A stretch of DNA of 40,724 nucleotides from Parcubacteria group bacterium. GTDB taxonomy: Bacteria; Patescibacteriota; Minisyncoccia; Moranbacterales; JAKLHP01. Numbering within the stretch: the first letter of the stretch is position 1; the number at the start of each line of letters is the position of its first letter. A model generated the notes under the pieces. The model was not told where the DNA came from. It made no database searches and saw only the letters and a list, made by a program, of their open reading frames with translations. The stretch spans positions 1 through 40,724 of the forward strand of contig JBBABD010000008.1 in NCBI GenBank assembly GCA_041657845.1. The letters run 5' to 3'. A program made the translations under genes and the position numbers. This document shows positions 38,641 to 40,724 of this stretch, piece after piece.

Positions 38641-38666
38641 TTTTTAAAAAGCCTTTGCGGGCTTTT
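38641..38666 (-). terminator. Terminator-like hairpin upstream of secE
   Basis: AAAAGCCCGCAAAGGCTTTTT on the minus strand, ~12 bases before the secE start: end of a lost upstream unit, or an attenuator. Confidence 0.45.
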
Positions 38667-38721
38667 CTTATGGATTAATATTACTCTTAAATGATTTTTT
38701 TGTCAACTATTCTACTTTCTT

Positions 38722-40158
38722 TGTCAAAGTTTTTTTAAAATGTCATAGCGCTGCGTTTTTTTAAAATGTCATACTTGCGGAACTTTAGAAATTATGGCGC
38801 AGCGAATATCGGCTCTAATCCTACTTCTCCACGGATGATTAACCGGAGGTTTCCAATCGGATTTGACTGGAGTAATGGCCACCAATTTTGTTTTCATCTT
38901 TTCCGGTCTTTGGGGTAATTTTTTAAAATTCAAATACTTGTCTTTTTTGCTTAAACAAACTGAACCATCCAATCTTTCTTCAATTAAGATTTCATCTTTT
39001 CGATAAACGGTAGTCGGCTGGATTTCATCCAATTGATACCAATCGTTTTTAAACTGGACGGTGAAGTCGTTTCTAACTTGTCTTCGGGATTGGATGGAAA
39101 ATATCCTGTCCAAACTCTTTTTATCGTTTTCCGTTAAAAGTTTGTGCAAATTCGTATCTTTGGCGGGAACTACGGAGAATCGATTATTGAAATCTTGAAT
39201 ATATTCTTTTTCTAAAAATTCATTAGCGGTTTCCATGTCGCTGATGTTTCGAATTCGCAGTTCTTTGACCAGTCTGTCTTGAAGCGTTTCAAACAATCTT
39301 TCTATCCTTCCCTTGGCTTCGGGACTGTGAGCGGTAATGAGGTTGATATCGAGATCCAAACAGGCTCTTTGAAACTGAGTCAGCAGTTCTTGATTGTCTT
39401 TGGCATTCTTGTGATTTATCTTGTAAGTGCTGAATTTATCGAGATAAACGGCTATCGGCTTGCCATTGGTTTCTATGTATCCTTTCCAGAAATGAAAGAC
39501 TTCTTTGATACTTTCGCTTTTACCTAATTTCAGTTTGGTGATTTTCCCTGTGGCATCGTCAATGGAAGCCAGAAGACAAAACTCCTCATTTCTGTCTTCA
39601 AACCATTTGTGATAGCTGCCGTCGAATTGTTGCATCTCTCCGTAGCATTCTTTTCTGGGTCTCCATGATCTGTGTTCTTTGTTTCGTTTTCTCTTTTTGG
39701 GTTTGAAAAGATCTTCTTTGATCATCAGTTTTCGAATGGTTGTTACTCCGATATCGATTTTATGGATTTCCAGAAGTTTTTCAGTGGCCAGCGTTGGTCC
39801 GAAATCGGGATATTTTTTCTCAATTATCTTTTTGGCTTTATTGATAATCTTTTCTTTGACTTTGTTGTTTCCTTTTTGTCCTCTTAGTTTGTGGATTATT
39901 CCCTTGGAACCTTCCCCGTCTACTCTGGCTTTTAATCTTTTGGTTTGCCTTATGGAGAGATTCAATTGCTTGGCGGCATCGGTTCCGTTGATCTTCTTGG
40001 CGATTAGATTGTTGATAATGGTGAGTCTCTCGGCTTCTTTGGCTGTCATAGTAATTATGTCTTGTTCCATGATATTGGGCTTAATGGTTAACCCAATATT
40101 CTAACAGGTATGACATTTCTACTTAACGCTACTATGACATTACTAAAAAATTATGACA
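38722..40158 (-). mobile_element. Complete insertion sequence, IS1202/ISNCY-like
   Basis: About 1.44 kb with one transposase gene. Both ends carry iterated TGTCATA boxes: left 38722 (TGTCAAA), 38741 and 38767; right, inverted, ending at 40157, 40139 and 40115. A 17-bp direct repeat ACTATTCTACTTTCTTT flanks it (38706-38722 and 40158-40174), which fits a long target-site duplication as known for IS1202-type elements. The intact duplication suggests recent insertion, upstream of secE. Confidence 0.85.
38769..40070 (-). CDS. DDE transposase, integrase-core type
   Basis: A 433-residue transposase. N-terminal helix-turn-helix: DAAKQLNLSIRQTKRLKARV. The integrase core shows the DDE pattern with QFDGSYHKWF (first Asp, ~150), AVYLDKFSTYK (second Asp, ~208) and SPEAKGRIERLFETLQDRLVKEL (Glu, ~250). 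These features fit the IS1202 group of ISNCY elements. The frame is uninterrupted, so the element is probably active. Confidence 0.92.
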   Translation of the reverse strand: MEQDIITMTAKEAERLTIINNLIAKKINGTDAAKQLNLSIRQTKRLKARVDGEGSKGIIHKLRGQKGNNKVKEKIINKAKKIIEKKYPDFGPTLATEKLLEIHKIDIGVTTIRKLMIKEDLFKPKKRKRNKEHRSWRPRKECYGEMQQFDGSYHKWFEDRNEEFCLLASIDDATGKITKLKLGKSESIKEVFHFWKGYIETNGKPIAVYLDKFSTYKINHKNAKDNQELLTQFQRACLDLDINLITAHSPEAKGRIERLFETLQDRLVKELRIRNISDMETANEFLEKEYIQDFNNRFSVVPAKDTNLHKLLTENDKKSLDRIFSIQSRRQVRNDFTVQFKNDWYQLDEIQPTTVYRKDEILIEERLDGSVCLSKKDKYLNFKKLPQRPEKMKTKLVAITPVKSDWKPPVNHPWRSRIRADIRCAIISKVPQV

Positions 40159-40185
40159 CTATTCTACTTTCTTTCGATAATACAG

Positions 40186-40220
40186 AAAACCCGCCAGGAC
40201 AGATTTTCTGTTGGCAGGTT
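40186..40220 (-). terminator. Terminator after the 40222 gene
   Basis: CCTGCCAACAG and CTGTCCTGGCGGG pair around AAAAT, followed by TTTT on the minus strand. Confidence 0.8.
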
Positions 40221-40221
40221 A

Positions 40222-40512
40222 TCACCATTTAATTTTCACTTTTTCTGCGCCCAAATCATAAGCAATACGAGAAGCAACGAATGGACGAGCAATTTCATCG
40301 AATTCTTCTTCGCTTATCTGATTTCTGCCATTGCCAATTGCTTTAGCAATAATCCCAACTTCTCCCTCTCTTTCTTCGGCTCTTTTGAAACACTCCTCCC
40401 ATGTTTTTTGACCCTCAAAAACAAGTACGATGTCGGAAGCCGAAATATACAAAAGAACTTCTCTCGCGATAATACTCAAAATTTCTTTCATGCGCTTTTT
40501 CCCGATTTTCAT
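40222..40512 (-). CDS. Uncharacterised 96-aa protein
   Basis: Starts at ATG 40512, about six bases after a strong SD (AAGGAGGACG). The in-frame upstream extension overlaps the SD and is rejected. Basic N-terminus MKIGKKRMKEIL, then a hydrophobic patch VLLYISASDIVLVFEG too short for a membrane helix, and a helical middle rich in E and R. It ends VASRIAYDLGAEKVKIKW. I do not recognise a family. Single-gene unit with its own terminator, next to the insertion sequence. Confidence 0.65.
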   Translation of the reverse strand: MKIGKKRMKEILSIIAREVLLYISASDIVLVFEGQKTWEECFKRAEEREGEVGIIAKAIGNGRNQISEEEFDEIARPFVASRIAYDLGAEKVKIKW

Positions 40513-40651
40513 TTCGTCCTCCTTAAGTGCAATCATTTAATAGAAATTTAGCAACAAGAAAGCATGGCATAAAGTCATAAATAAGTCAAATCGCCGTCCC
40601 TACATTCTATCCACAAGTGCAACATAAGTTAAAAAAAGACATCTCGGTCTG

Positions 40652-40657
40652 TATAAT
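40652..40657 (+). promoter_or_regulatory. -10 box for the second transposase gene
   Basis: TATAAT ~37 bases before ATG 40695. GACATCTCGG upstream and CGAGATGCC at the start form a near-inverted repeat that could be an operator or hairpin. Confidence 0.45.
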
Positions 40658-40694
40658 GGAAAATACACAACTATTACCATTAAACGACAACGAG

Positions 40695-40724
40695 ATGCCT
40701 TACAAACATATTAGCTCATCTAAT
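40695..40724 (+). CDS. Start of a transposase-like gene, truncated by window edge
   Basis: Ten codons, MPYKHISSSN, running off the right edge. The opening resembles IS30-type transposases (MPYKHLTxxER...). The upstream 130 bases are non-coding and could hold the left end of that element. Identification rests on very few residues. Confidence 0.5.
   Translation, partial: MPYKHISSSN

Noticed and set aside
1..40724. tRNA or rRNA genes
   Set aside because: None could be supported by eye on either strand; no cloverleaf with a T-arm and CCA-side acceptor was found.

Overview
The window is compact, AT-rich bacterial DNA with the standard genetic code. Genes are short, packed closely, and mostly lack Shine-Dalgarno (SD) sites. 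Gene content (RNase III, NusB, L32, RNase HII, DnaE, ThrRS, MiaB/MiaA, GyrA, S15, GatB, ThyX, SHMT, L1/L11/NusG/SecE), many small orphan proteins and dispersed AT-rich repeats suggest a Patescibacteria/CPR lineage, perhaps of the Parcubacteria group. That placement is inference; no rRNA or tRNA gene is visible.

Layout. 1-3934 (minus): partial uppP, a YdjC-type deacetylase, rnc, nusB, rpmF, rnhB. 3990-8390 (plus): small membrane protein, a probable non-coding transcript, dnaE, small orphan gene. 8469-17104 (minus): an accessory block in which nine copies of a ~30-bp palindromic element lie between single genes or short operons (139-aa orphan, zinc-ribbon relic, AbrB-like, histidine phosphatase, VOC protein, LysE exporter, nucleoside deaminase, ABC exporter, membrane protein, RsgA). 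An independent promoter-leader-terminator unit sits inside the block. Three genes of the block carry single-base frameshifts. 17175-19477: a threonyl T-box separated from thrS by an inverted small gene. 19643-20601: three small minus-strand genes sharing one hairpin-SD leader. 20642-23072: miaB-miaA, both carrying an in-frame palindromic insert, with miaB also broken by a 32-bp tandem duplication. 23083-24605: two small Cys-rich proteins and a CapA-like lipoprotein. 24716-29265 (plus): metallo-hydrolase, membrane protein, gyrA, rpsO, NYN protein. 29287-36318 (minus): gatB, MazG-like, tmk, thyX, P-loop kinase, dCMP deaminase, HAD phosphatase, glyA, which reads as a thymidylate supply cluster. 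36408-38629 (minus): secE-nusG-rplK-rplA. 38722-40158: a complete insertion sequence with flanking direct repeats. 40222-40512: orphan gene. 40695-end: start of a second transposase.

The most interesting signals are non-coding. (1) The palindrome-delimited gene array looks like a cassette array but lacks integron attC motifs. (2) A ~160-nt leader is shared by nusB and nusG only; two helices are preserved by compensatory changes, and one of them buries the AUG start codon. (3) Several unrelated tandem arrays all have a 7-nt unit. (4) Palindromic and AT-rich repeats lie inside essential reading frames. (5) A T-box has been separated from its synthetase gene. Each rests on direct reading of the sequence, without folding programs, alignments or database searches.
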